A DNA stretch of 64,000 nucleotides from Colicola sp016286205 (GTDB lineage Bacteria; Bacteroidota; Bacteroidia; Bacteroidales; Paludibacteraceae). The notes below the pieces were generated by a model. It did no database searches. It was not told the DNA's origin and saw only the letters and a list, made by a program, of their open reading frames with translations. Below are positions 34,408 through 43,219 of the stretch, in pieces. Made by a program: the position numbers and the translations under genes. Positions within the stretch are counted from its first letter, which is position 1. Each line of letters begins with the position of its first letter. The stretch covers positions 124,001 to 188,000 of the forward strand of contig JAEESF010000002.1 of the NCBI GenBank assembly GCA_016286205.1, written 5' to 3'.

Positions 34408-36033
34408 ATGCGGAAATACGCGCCGTACATATTCGTTTTAGGTTTGCTTCTCTGTCTCTACGGAGAGCTGCAACTGTATCCCGTTCGTTGGGATATGACA
34501 GATGACAAGCGCTACAGTTTGAGCGAGGCGACGAAGAGCCTACTGCGGCAAACAGACGAACCGATTGAGGTAACGCTATACTTGCAGGGCGATTTGAACA
34601 GCGGTTTTCGCCGCCTGCAAAAAGCCACCGAAGAGACGCTCGACGAGATGGATGTGTACGCCGATATAATAGTCGAAAGTCGAAAGCCAAAAGTCGAAAG
34701 CCTCGATTCTCTCGGTCTCAATCCGATTATCATCCACGAACGTCAGCAAGACGGGAAAACGGCTCAGACGACTGTTTATCCGTACGCGCTCGTGCGGTAT
34801 AAGGGCAAGCGTGCGCCTGTGGCGCTATTGAAAAATACACGCGGCCTGAGTGGTGAAGAGAACCTGAATGCCAGTATTGAGAATCTGGAGTTTGCTTTTG
34901 CCGAAGCGCTCCATCTGCTGCAACAGACAGAGACTCCGCGTGTGGCGATACTGGAAGGTCACGGAGAACCGGACGAAGCACATACATACGACCTGATGAG
35001 TGCGCTGAGCCGATATTATCAGGTGGACCGCGGTCAGATAGGAAACGATGCGCATATACTGGATGACTACAAAGCCGTTTTGGTGATTGGACCACAGACA
35101 GCTTTTAGCGACCAAGAGAAATTTATTCTGGACCAGTATATCATGCGCGGAGGAGCGGTGCTTTGGGCCATCGATGGCGTACGTTTCAGCGAACAAGTGC
35201 TGCAACAGGAAGGATTTACACCCATCATCGCCTTGGATCTGGGACTGACGGAACTGCTTTTCCGCTACGGCATTCGTATCAACCCTGCCCTAGTGCAAGA
35301 CATACAATGTCTGCCTATCCCGGTCAATGTGTCGAATGACCCGCAGCAGCCGAATCTGCAACCGATGCCGTGGACTTACGCCCCCTTGCTGCTAACGAGC
35401 CAAGGAAGTCCGATCACGAAAAACCTGGGCCAAGTGAGCAGCACATTTGTTAGTCCGATAGATGCGGTGGGTGGAGACGATGGCATAGAGAAACGAGTTC
35501 TGCTAGCCACAAGCACAGCCACCAGGCTGACCGGTACACCGGGAGAAGTGGACCTTGGCGATATGAATCCGGATATGTCACAATTCCGCTATCAGTATGT
35601 GCCCGTAGCCGTTTCATTAGAAGGATGCTTCAGCAGCGCCTATGCGCACCGAATGATACCTGAGGGAATAACCAACTGCGAAAACATCAGCAAACAAGGT
35701 GTCAAAACACGTCAGGTAGTTATAGCGGGAAGTAATATAGCCGGCAACGAATTGCAGCAAGGACAACCATTGCCAATGGGCTACGACCGCTACAGTGGCA
35801 TGCAATTCAGCAATCGCGATATGCTGGTCAACTGTGTTCTATGGCTGACTGATGCAGATGGACTGATAAGTCTGAGAGAAAAAAGCGTAGCACTACGACT
35901 GCTGAACGACAAACGTGCGCATGACGAGCGCATGAAGGTGCAACTGGTTAGCACCATCAGCCCCGTGGCCATCTTGGCACTGATAGGAGGAATAGTCGTC
36001 ATAATAAGAAAACGAAAATACCAACGCGTATGA
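34408..36033 (+). CDS. gldG: GldG-like ABC-associated membrane protein
   Basis: GldG is part of the GldA-GldF-GldG ABC system linked to gliding and T9SS function in Bacteroidetes. This protein has an N-terminal membrane segment (about residues 8-22), a large periplasmic region with the two-part fold of the GldG/ABC-2 auxiliary family (RYSLSEATKSLL near 33, VAILEGHGEPDE near 180, VLVIGPQTAFSDQEKFILDQ near 223) and a C-terminal membrane anchor (about 512-532) with a basic tail. Length 541 aa is typical. gldF, which usually lies directly upstream, is absent. An in-frame 32-bp repeat (34671-34702) encodes VESRKPKVES. It overlaps the next gene by 4 bp. Confidence 0.85.
   Translation: MRKYAPYIFVLGLLLCLYGELQLYPVRWDMTDDKRYSLSEATKSLLRQTDEPIEVTLYLQGDLNSGFRRLQKATEETLDEMDVYADIIVESRKPKVESLDSLGLNPIIIHERQQDGKTAQTTVYPYALVRYKGKRAPVALLKNTRGLSGEENLNASIENLEFAFAEALHLLQQTETPRVAILEGHGEPDEAHTYDLMSALSRYYQVDRGQIGNDAHILDDYKAVLVIGPQTAFSDQEKFILDQYIMRGGAVLWAIDGVRFSEQVLQQEGFTPIIALDLGLTELLFRYGIRINPALVQDIQCLPIPVNVSNDPQQPNLQPMPWTYAPLLLTSQGSPITKNLGQVSSTFVSPIDAVGGDDGIEKRVLLATSTATRLTGTPGEVDLGDMNPDMSQFRYQYVPVAVSLEGCFSSAYAHRMIPEGITNCENISKQGVKTRQVVIAGSNIAGNELQQGQPLPMGYDRYSGMQFSNRDMLVNCVLWLTDADGLISLREKSVALRLLNDKRAHDERMKVQLVSTISPVAILALIGGIVVIIRKRKYQRV
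34671..34702 (+). repeat. GTCGAAAG-type repeat inside gldG
   Basis: GTCGAAAG occurs three times (34672, 34679, 34693); the 14-base unit GTCGAAAGCCAAAA at 34679-34692 is nearly identical to an intergenic repeat at 27350-27363. It is translated in frame near residues 89-99 of GldG as VESRKPKVES, at a place likely to be a surface loop. Confidence 0.6.
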
Positions 36034-37415
36034 AAAAAATATACTACATAATGGCTTTGCTGCTTGTTGCTACAATGGCTCAAGCACAGCAACAGGAAAT
36101 CATCGACAGTTGCCCGAAAGACACTGTAAATGGTGAGGAAGTATATAAATACCAAGTACCCAAGAGCATTGGCCTCTACCGTATTGGAATCAACTTCAAT
36201 GTGTCGCAGAGCGAAATCGTGCGCATGAATCCGCAACTGAAAGAGCGTGGATTGCATTACGGCGAGACCATTCTAATTCCGACAGGAAAGAAGGTAGAGA
36301 AAGCCGAGAAGGAAATAGAAAAGGTGGAGATAAAAACAGATGCTCCGATAGCTAAACCGGCGATCGCACCCGAAGTAAAAACTACGGTGAGCGCGCAGAC
36401 CACACCAGAAGTAAAAGATACTGTCAGCACGCAAGTAACCCCCGCTAGCCAAATACGCACTATCGAATTGGCACTGATGCTTCCGTTTGAATCGCAACAG
36501 ACCAAACGCAGCAATAATGCAGACAAGATGATGGAATTTTACCAAGGCGTTCTGCTAGCATTGCATGACCTGCAAAACGATAGCACCAAGTATCGTCTGC
36601 GCGTCTATGATACCGAGCGCAGCGAACGTAAAGTGGTTGCCCTATGCGACAGCACAGAACTAGATAGCGTTCAAGCTATTCTGGGCCTGGCTTACCCGAT
36701 TCAGATTGAGCGTATGGCCGAATGGTGCGATCTGCACAAAGTGTCATTATTGGTTCCGTTCTGCGACGAGATAGATTTGACAAATCATTCGCAATTACTG
36801 CAATTCAATGCGGGCGATCTGCAAGAAGCTGACAGTCTGTGCCGTTGGATCAAACAACGCGACATGAACTGCGTGGCTATCGAGGTACGTGAAGCCGAAT
36901 TGGCGGCATCGGTACGAACGCTTCGCAAACAGATGAAAGCTGCGGGAATCAGTACCTCGGCATTGGCTTTGCGAGACCTGATGAATGATTCAGTGGTCGG
37001 TGTACTGAGTAAAGACAAGGAAAACCTGATCATTCTGCACAGCGACAAATTCAACCAAGTACGTCTAGCCCTGCCTCACCTGGAGGCGCTGAAAGCAGCG
37101 GGCTATCGCATACGAATTCTCAGCCAATACTCGTGGCAAAAAGAGTCTATCAACCTGCCACAAGTTTACACCTCGATGTTTACCGAGATTGGTGACACAG
37201 AAGCGTACGAAGCATTGTGGAATCAGTATTTCGGGAATACGCATGCATCGGATGCACCGCGCTACGACTTGTTAGGTTACGACCTGCTGAATGCGCTTGT
37301 TCAGTACTTGGACGGCAAAACATCGTATCAAGGTCTGCAAGCAAAAGTTGAGTTGGTTCGTTTGGGTGCCAATGATGGTTGGCAAAACACACAAGTAAGA
37401 ATTGTTGAGAAATAA
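36030..37415 (+). CDS. Periplasmic LysM plus PBP1-like protein
   Basis: Signal peptide at residues 1-19 (ending MAQAQ). A LysM domain (about residues 35-88, with YRIGINFNVSQSEIVRMNP) would bind peptidoglycan. A Lys/Glu/Thr/Val-rich linker follows (about 90-145), then a type 1 periplasmic-binding-protein-like fold (about 148-460) starting IELALMLPFE and resembling amino-acid-binding proteins. In Bacteroidetes such LysM-PBP1 proteins are common, but their ligand is unknown; structural rather than transport roles are likely because no permease is nearby. It overlaps gldG by 4 bp and the PorT-like gene by 14 bp. Confidence 0.8.
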   Translation: MKKIYYIMALLLVATMAQAQQQEIIDSCPKDTVNGEEVYKYQVPKSIGLYRIGINFNVSQSEIVRMNPQLKERGLHYGETILIPTGKKVEKAEKEIEKVEIKTDAPIAKPAIAPEVKTTVSAQTTPEVKDTVSTQVTPASQIRTIELALMLPFESQQTKRSNNADKMMEFYQGVLLALHDLQNDSTKYRLRVYDTERSERKVVALCDSTELDSVQAILGLAYPIQIERMAEWCDLHKVSLLVPFCDEIDLTNHSQLLQFNAGDLQEADSLCRWIKQRDMNCVAIEVREAELAASVRTLRKQMKAAGISTSALALRDLMNDSVVGVLSKDKENLIILHSDKFNQVRLALPHLEALKAAGYRIRILSQYSWQKESINLPQVYTSMFTEIGDTEAYEALWNQYFGNTHASDAPRYDLLGYDLLNALVQYLDGKTSYQGLQAKVELVRLGANDGWQNTQVRIVEK

Positions 37416-38076
37416 AAAGTACATATTGCTTCTTCTACTGCTGAGCAGCCTAACGGCCTTGGCTCAACCGCGACTAAAAACACCGGAAATATACATCGGT
37501 GTACATGGCGGCGTGAGCGCTTCGTCGATACTGTTCACTCCCGCAGTGGAAAATATGACACCCATCACGCAAGCATGTGTCTTGGGCGGGAATGGTGGTT
37601 TGGTTTTCCGCTATTCGGGCCACAAATGCTGCGCCGTGCAAGTAGAACTGAACTATCAGCACCGCGGATGGCGCGAACATAGCGATGCGGGCACGTATAG
37701 CCGAGAACTGCATTATCTGGAATTGCCATTGCTGATGAATATCTATTTCGGTAGCGAGCGTTGGAGAGGATTCTTCAATCTAGGACCGCAGATAGGTTAT
37801 TGCGTGAAGGACGAAGGCGGCAGTGGCACGCAGATTGGCACCACCACTACTCAATATGCTGCGCCTATTGACCATCCGTTTGACTGGGGTTTGGCAGCAG
37901 GACTGGGATTTTATTACCGCTCGCGCAATGCGGGACTGTACCAGTTTGAGACTCGATTCAGCTACAGTTTTGGAGGAATATACGGAACCAGTCTGACCGA
38001 CCACTTCAGCATGGCCAGTCCAATGGACCTGAGCATCAACCTGGCATGGATGTGGGAAATCAAGAAAAAGAAATAA
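37402..38076 (+). CDS. porT: PorT-like outer-membrane beta barrel
   Basis: A 224-aa protein with a signal peptide (about residues 1-21, ending TALAQ). The mature part has alternating beta strands rich in Tyr, Gly and aromatic residues (GVHGGVSAS, CAVQVELNYQHRGW, GFFNLGPQIGY) and a last strand LSINLAWMWEI, the pattern of the small 8-stranded PorT family. PorT is required for T9SS in Porphyromonas, but many PorT-like barrels have other roles; next to gldG the secretion link is plausible. The start is TTG at 37402 or 37405, both inside the preceding gene; no ATG is available. Confidence 0.65.
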   Translation: MLRNKKYILLLLLLSSLTALAQPRLKTPEIYIGVHGGVSASSILFTPAVENMTPITQACVLGGNGGLVFRYSGHKCCAVQVELNYQHRGWREHSDAGTYSRELHYLELPLLMNIYFGSERWRGFFNLGPQIGYCVKDEGGSGTQIGTTTTQYAAPIDHPFDWGLAAGLGFYYRSRNAGLYQFETRFSYSFGGIYGTSLTDHFSMASPMDLSINLAWMWEIKKKK

Positions 38077-38087
38077 ACAACAATCAT

Positions 38088-38930
38088 ATGAAAACTAATT
38101 ACGAGGTACGCTATGCATCCAATCCTACGGATGCAAAAAACTACGACACCACCAGACTGCGCAAAGATTTTCTGATTGAGCGCGTATTTGCTGCGAACGA
38201 AGTCAACATGGTTTATTCCATGTACGACAGAATGATAGTAGGCGGAGCAATGCCTGTTGGCGAAAGTCTACTACTGGAAGCTATTGATCCGCTGAAAGCG
38301 CCCTATTTTCTGACTCGTCGCGAAATAGGCATCTTCAACGTAGGAGGCAAAGGACGCGTGATAGCAGGAGACAAAGTGTTCGAACTAGATTACAAGGAGG
38401 CACTATACCTCGGCCGCGGAGACAGAGAAGTGCGTTTTGAGAGCATTGATGCGAAAAAACCGGCACTATTCTATTTCAATTCGACGACCGCCCATTGCAC
38501 CTATCCGGACAAGAAAGTGACGAAAGCGGATGCGGTGGTAGCGCACATGGGCAGCCTGGAGATGAGCAACGAACGCGACATCAACAAGATGTTGGTTAAC
38601 CAAGTGTTGCCGACATGCCAACTGCAAATGGGTATGACCGAATTAGCTACAGGTAGCGTTTGGAACACCATGCCCGCGCACGTGCATAGCCGCCGTATGG
38701 AAGCATATTTCTATTTCGAAGTGCCTGAAGATCAGGCCGTTTGCCACTTCATGGGCGAAGTAGAAGAGACTCGCCACATATGGATGCGCGGCAACCAGGC
38801 TGTGCTTTCGCCGGAATGGTCAATCCACTCAGCCGCAGCGACGCACAATTATACCTTCATCTGGGGTATGGGTGGAGAAAACCTGGATTATGGAGACCAA
38901 GATTTTAGCAAAATAACCGACCTGAAATAG
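38088..38930 (+). CDS. kduI: KduI, 5-keto-4-deoxyuronate isomerase
   Basis: A cytoplasmic zinc enzyme that isomerises 5-keto-4-deoxyuronate, the product of pectate or other uronate-containing polymers after lyase cleavage. Metal-ligand histidines are visible in PAHVHSRRMEAYFYF (about residues 192-206) and SIHSAAATHNY (about 242-252). Length 280 aa is normal. The ATG at 38088 gives the usual start KTNYEVRYASNP; a longer in-frame reading from 38046 overlaps the porT-like gene and is unlikely. kduD follows after 1 bp, so the pair forms a uronate pathway unit. Confidence 0.95.
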   Translation: MKTNYEVRYASNPTDAKNYDTTRLRKDFLIERVFAANEVNMVYSMYDRMIVGGAMPVGESLLLEAIDPLKAPYFLTRREIGIFNVGGKGRVIAGDKVFELDYKEALYLGRGDREVRFESIDAKKPALFYFNSTTAHCTYPDKKVTKADAVVAHMGSLEMSNERDINKMLVNQVLPTCQLQMGMTELATGSVWNTMPAHVHSRRMEAYFYFEVPEDQAVCHFMGEVEETRHIWMRGNQAVLSPEWSIHSAAATHNYTFIWGMGGENLDYGDQDFSKITDLK

Positions 38931-38931
38931 T

Positions 38932-39735
38932 ATGGATAACATTTTTAGTTTGGAAGGCAAAAACGCCTGGGTAACCGGTGCGTGCTACGGAATCGGTTTT
39001 GCCATCGCGAAAGCTTTTGCTCGCGCGGGCGCGAAAACCATCATCTTCAATGCTCGCAGCGAAGAAGGAATTACGAAGGCGATAGCTGACTACAAGGCAG
39101 AAGGCATTGAGAATGTGAAAGGCTACGTATGCGATGTGACTGATGAAGTGGCCGTAAAAGAACTAGTGGAACGCATTCACAAAGAGGTTGGCCAAATTGA
39201 CATTTTGGTCAATAATGCAGGCATCATCAAACGAATTCCGATGCACGAGATGAAACGTGAGGAGTTTCAGCAAGTGATTGATATCGACCTGGTTGGTCCA
39301 TACATTGTCAGCGCAGCCGTTCTTCCGGAAATGATGGAACGCCGCGAAGGAAAGATAATCAACGTTTGTTCTATGATGTCAGAACTAGGTCGCGAGACCG
39401 TTAGCGCTTATGCAGCAGCCAAAGGCGGACTGAAAATGCTGACGAAAAACATTTGCTCCGAGTACGGAGAATACAATATCCAATGTAACGGTATTGGTCC
39501 GGGATATATTGCCACGCCGCAAACAGCGCCTCTGCGCGAGCCGCAAGCAGATGGCAGCAAGCATCCGTTCGACTCGTTCATCTGCGCAAAAACGCCTGCA
39601 GGACGTTGGTTGGATCCGGATGAACTGGGCGGCCCTGCCGTATTCCTGGCCAGTCATGCATCGGATGCGGTCAACGGACACATCCTGTACGTAGATGGTG
39701 GTATTTTGGCATATATTGGCAAACAACCGAAGTAA
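38932..39735 (+). CDS. kduD: KduD, 2-dehydro-3-deoxy-D-gluconate 5-dehydrogenase
   Basis: A short-chain dehydrogenase that reduces 2,5-diketo-3-deoxygluconate to KDG with NAD(P)H, following KduI. The Rossmann motif TGACYGIG is at about residues 15-22, NNAGI near 92 and the catalytic YAAAK near 160 (preceded by a Ser in the S-Y-K triad). Length 267 aa is slightly above the 250-aa E. coli enzyme. It is coupled to kduI (1-bp gap) and the DUF4861 gene (1-bp gap). Confidence 0.95.
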   Translation: MDNIFSLEGKNAWVTGACYGIGFAIAKAFARAGAKTIIFNARSEEGITKAIADYKAEGIENVKGYVCDVTDEVAVKELVERIHKEVGQIDILVNNAGIIKRIPMHEMKREEFQQVIDIDLVGPYIVSAAVLPEMMERREGKIINVCSMMSELGRETVSAYAAAKGGLKMLTKNICSEYGEYNIQCNGIGPGYIATPQTAPLREPQADGSKHPFDSFICAKTPAGRWLDPDELGGPAVFLASHASDAVNGHILYVDGGILAYIGKQPK

Positions 39736-39736
39736 G

Positions 39737-40639
39737 ATGAGAAAATTCCTGTACATAATGGTTGCGCTGATTAGTTTGGTCGGTTGCCAACCTAAGACGC
39801 AAAAAGTATTCGGACGATTTGTTCCCGAGCGCAAAGATGATTTTGCATGGGAAAACGAGTATGCCGCCTTTCGCATGTACGGGCCCGCATTGCGTCCGGA
39901 AAATCCGTCCAACGGAGTTGATTTGTGGCTCAAGGCGTCTCCCGAACTGGTAGTGGATAGCTTCTATTATCGTGAGCATGTCCTAGGCAAACCCTATCAT
40001 ATCAATTATGGCAAAGGACTGGATTGCTACAAAGTTGGGCACACGTGCGGAGCAGGCGGTTTGGTTGTTATAGCCAACGGCGAGACATATGTAGGAGGCG
40101 CCTACGACCGGTGGGAGATTCTAAAGCAGACAAAGAACAAATTGGTTTTCCGTTTGGAATATGACAGTCTGTTGGTGGCGGGACATGTCCTGAAGGAAAC
40201 GATTACCATTACCGCAGAGGCAGGCAAGATACTAAACAAAGCAGAAGTGGTATTAACCTGTGACGAAAATCCGGATTTGGATTTGTTGGTCGGCGGTGGA
40301 ATCTACATGCATGACTCGGTAGATCATTACGAATTGCTAAACGATTGCAATGCGGTTGTCTATGCCGAAGAAGCATTGAGCGACAAGACGGCTGCACAAA
40401 TGAATTTCGAATACAATGGCAGCACTAGCCAAGGCCGCAGCTATATAGCAGTACTCACACCGAGTGCGTACATGATAGGTACAGAAGAAGACAATCTGGT
40501 CAGCGTAGCGAAATACGAACTGGGAGAAACTCTCACGTACTATTTTGGCGCATGTTGGAGTGAATACAATAACGGCGATCTATTCCCGACTGATAAAGCG
40601 TGGATAGAAGCCATAGAGAAAGAAGCAAAACAATTATGA
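39737..40639 (+). CDS. DUF4861 lipoprotein
   Basis: A lipoprotein signal (residues 1-17, LISLVGC with Cys17) puts this 300-aa protein in the envelope. The body fits DUF4861, found beside pectin and uronate catabolism genes in Bacteroidetes; phrases such as GLDCYKVGHTCGAGG and VGGAYDRWEIL are typical. Position directly after kduI-kduD supports a role in uronate polymer use. Some relatives are suspected lyase-like or hydrolase-like enzymes; the reaction is not known. The ATG at 39737 is chosen because it gives the lipobox; the stop overlaps the GT9 gene (ATGA). Confidence 0.8.
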   Translation: MRKFLYIMVALISLVGCQPKTQKVFGRFVPERKDDFAWENEYAAFRMYGPALRPENPSNGVDLWLKASPELVVDSFYYREHVLGKPYHINYGKGLDCYKVGHTCGAGGLVVIANGETYVGGAYDRWEILKQTKNKLVFRLEYDSLLVAGHVLKETITITAEAGKILNKAEVVLTCDENPDLDLLVGGGIYMHDSVDHYELLNDCNAVVYAEEALSDKTAAQMNFEYNGSTSQGRSYIAVLTPSAYMIGTEEDNLVSVAKYELGETLTYYFGACWSEYNNGDLFPTDKAWIEAIEKEAKQL

Positions 40640-41625
40640 CATACTTGATTATCCGCTTTTCGACGCTTGGCAATGTGGCTATGACGGTTCCCGTTGTGGC
40701 TTCGCTAAGCAGGCGATATCCGGATGACAAGTTTGTCGTAGCGGGCAAGAAAGAACTAGGCGCGATGTTTGCCTCAATGCCTAACGTCGAGTTCTACGAG
40801 GTGGATAACCATCTGGACTGGCCGGGAGTAATACAGATATGGCGCGATTTGCGCAATCGGGTTGATGCGGTGGTTGATCTGCAAGATGTTAGGCGGACAC
40901 GAGTGTTAGACCTACTGATGCAGATGAGCGGAAAGCGAGTCACACGAGTTCACTACGGGCGATTGCGCAAACAACTGATCACGCAATTTGGAAAGAAAAG
41001 CGAGCCCTTACCAAGCGAATTTGAACGTTACAGTGATGCTTTCAGACGCGCGGGGCTGGAAACCGATACCGGTTTTGTCGCACTGCCTGTCAATCAGGCC
41101 GCAGCCAAAGTGGTGAAGCAGCGCTTCGGCAAGAAAACGGGCAAATGGGTTGGCCTGGCACCATTCGCAAAATCGCGGTCAAACATGCTGCCATACAGCG
41201 TGACCAAAGAAGTAATACAACATCTGACCAAGGATGAGAACACTAGAGTTTTCTTGTTCGGAGCAGGAGAAGTAGAGTGTGAGATGTTGCGTCAATGGGC
41301 TAGCGTCTTTCCGCGCACGGAGAGTATAGCCGGGACATTACGTCTGGAGGAAGAATTGGAACTGATGCGACTGTTGGACGTAATGATTTGTATGGATAGT
41401 GCCAATCAGCATCTCGCCAGTTTGGTTGGATTACGAGCCGTGAGTATCTGGTGCGCCACACATCCCATTATCGGTTTTATGGGATGGAAACAAGATCCGA
41501 AAGATATCGTGCAAAGAGCCGATTTACGCTGCAGACCTTGCGCATGTCACGGAACTAACCATTGTCGGTACGGCAACTATGCATGCCGACAGATAGAAGC
41601 GAAAACAATAATACAACATATATGA
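40636..41625 (+). CDS. Glycosyltransferase family 9 (heptosyltransferase-like)
   Basis: A GT9 enzyme, the family that adds ADP-heptose to the LPS inner core. N-terminal FSTLGNVAMTVPVV (about residues 6-19) and LAPFAK near 171 match the family; the nucleotide-binding stretch appears as MDSANQHLASLVG (about 252-264). A cysteine-rich end, RPCACHGTNHC, is often seen in Bacteroidetes GT9 proteins. Length 329 aa is normal. The ATG at 40636 overlaps the previous stop (ATGA); its own stop overlaps parA (ATGA). Confidence 0.88.
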   Translation: MTYLIIRFSTLGNVAMTVPVVASLSRRYPDDKFVVAGKKELGAMFASMPNVEFYEVDNHLDWPGVIQIWRDLRNRVDAVVDLQDVRRTRVLDLLMQMSGKRVTRVHYGRLRKQLITQFGKKSEPLPSEFERYSDAFRRAGLETDTGFVALPVNQAAAKVVKQRFGKKTGKWVGLAPFAKSRSNMLPYSVTKEVIQHLTKDENTRVFLFGAGEVECEMLRQWASVFPRTESIAGTLRLEEELELMRLLDVMICMDSANQHLASLVGLRAVSIWCATHPIIGFMGWKQDPKDIVQRADLRCRPCACHGTNHCRYGNYACRQIEAKTIIQHI

Positions 41626-42383
41626 GCAAGATTATTTCATTAGCAAACCAAAAAGGAGGCGTAGGCAAAACTACTACGTCCATCAATCTGGCCGCAGCGC
41701 TGGCTGAATACGGCAAGAAAGTGCTGCTCATCGATGCAGATCCGCAAGCCAACACCTCGTCCGGTCTTGGTGTTGAAATTCGCGAATTGGAGACCACTAT
41801 TTACGAGTGCCTGGTCAATGGAGTTGAGCCGCATGCAGCTATTGTTCCTACCAAAGTGCCGAATCTGAGTCTGATTCCGAGTCACATCGACCTGGTAGGT
41901 GCAGAAATCGAGATGTTGAATCTTGAGCATCGTGAGTTGCTGCTCAAGAATTTGCTGAAAACCGTCCGTGACGAATACGACTACATTCTGATTGATTGCA
42001 GTCCTTCGCTCGGTTTAATTACTGTCAATGCGCTAACCGCTAGCGACAGTGTGATTATTCCGGTTCAATGCGAGTTCTTTGCTCTGGAAGGTATCGCTAA
42101 ATTGTTGAATACCATCAAGATTATCAAATCGAAACTCAACCCGAATCTCAAGATTGAGGGATTCTTGCTGACGATGTTCGACAATCGTCTGCGTTTGAGC
42201 AATCAGGTGTACGAAGAAGTGAAACGTCACTTCGGCGATTTGGTTTTCAATACCGTTATCGCACGCAACGTGCGCCTGAGCGAAGCACCTTCGCATGGAA
42301 TGTCGGTACTGGAATATGATCCGAGTTCCAAGGGCGCGCAAAATTACAAAGCATTAGCTAAAGAATTAATACAAAGACAATGA
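41622..42383 (+). CDS. parA: ParA/Soj chromosome-partition ATPase
   Basis: A deviant Walker-A ATPase that, with ParB, segregates the origin region. The motif KGGVGKTT is at about residues 10-17, IDADPQ near 38 and DCSPSLG near 125. Length 253 aa is normal for the chromosomal form. The ATG at 41622 is chosen because the protein then begins MSKIISLANQKGG, as in the family; a longer reading from 41562 lies in GT9. parB overlaps by 4 bp. Confidence 0.96.
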   Translation: MSKIISLANQKGGVGKTTTSINLAAALAEYGKKVLLIDADPQANTSSGLGVEIRELETTIYECLVNGVEPHAAIVPTKVPNLSLIPSHIDLVGAEIEMLNLEHRELLLKNLLKTVRDEYDYILIDCSPSLGLITVNALTASDSVIIPVQCEFFALEGIAKLLNTIKIIKSKLNPNLKIEGFLLTMFDNRLRLSNQVYEEVKRHFGDLVFNTVIARNVRLSEAPSHGMSVLEYDPSSKGAQNYKALAKELIQRQ

Positions 42384-43219
42384 AAAAAGTTACAGGACTT
42401 GGGCGTGGATTAGACGCCCTAATTGACACCAGTCATGTTGATACCAATGGCGGCAGTTCGATTTCGGAGATCGAGTTGGATCAGATAGTTGCCAATCCGG
42501 ACCAACCACGCCGCACGTTCGACGAGGAAGCGTTGCAAGAACTGGCCGATTCCATCCGCGAACACGGAGTCATTTCTCCTATCACGTTGCGTGACAATGG
42601 AGATGGCACATACATGATTATTGCAGGTGAGCGTCGTTTCCGTGCCAGCAAACTGGCGGGATTGGAGCGCATTCCCGCATATATCCGTACGGCCAAAGAC
42701 GAGCAAGTCATGGAATGGGCGTTGATTGAGAATATCCAACGCGAAGATTTGGATGCCATTGAGATTGCTTTGGCCTACCAACGACTGATGGATGACTACA
42801 ATCTGACCCAAGAGCGTATGTCCGAGCGCGTAGGAAAGAAGCGCGCTACGGTGGCTAACTACTTGCGCTTGCTCAAACTTCCTGCTGAGATTCAAGTGGG
42901 CATCAAGGAGAAGAAAATCGACATGGGCCATGCGCGTGCTATTCTTGGTACACCTTCTGCAGAGCGTCAATTGGCATTGTACCAACGCATTTTGCGCGAA
43001 GGATTGTCCGTCCGCAAAGTGGAGGAGTTAGCGCAGGAGTCGAAGGCAGAAAATGGCAAAAAGAAAGCAGACAAAGGCGAACAATCGCCCGCTTATACCG
43101 CATTGCAGAAAGAACTGAGCCAAGCGACCGGACTCAAAGTTAAAGTGCAAGACGGAAAAGTCGTTATTGCTTTTGCCAATGACGAAGAACTGGAGAGAAT
43201 CGTGAACAAACTTCGTTGA
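42380..43219 (+). CDS. parB: ParB/Spo0J chromosome-partition protein
   Basis: A CTP-dependent clamp that loads at parS sites and works with ParA. The start LGRGLDALI is typical; the CTP-binding GERRFRASKL (about residues 76-85) and ENIQRED (about 117-123), and a helix-turn-helix (about 135-185, with LTQERMSERVGKKRATVANYLRLLKLP) are visible. Length 279 aa is normal. ParA and ParB are usually near the replication origin; no parS-like palindrome was seen here. A TTGA overlap links it to the DUF5683 gene. Confidence 0.96.
   Translation: MKKVTGLGRGLDALIDTSHVDTNGGSSISEIELDQIVANPDQPRRTFDEEALQELADSIREHGVISPITLRDNGDGTYMIIAGERRFRASKLAGLERIPAYIRTAKDEQVMEWALIENIQREDLDAIEIALAYQRLMDDYNLTQERMSERVGKKRATVANYLRLLKLPAEIQVGIKEKKIDMGHARAILGTPSAERQLALYQRILREGLSVRKVEELAQESKAENGKKKADKGEQSPAYTALQKELSQATGLKVKVQDGKVVIAFANDEELERIVNKLR

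Noticed and set aside
41622..43219. A parS site or replication origin near parA-parB
   Set aside because: I saw no parS-like palindrome resembling TGTTCCACGTGGAACA and no cluster of DnaA boxes in the window; absence is by eye only.
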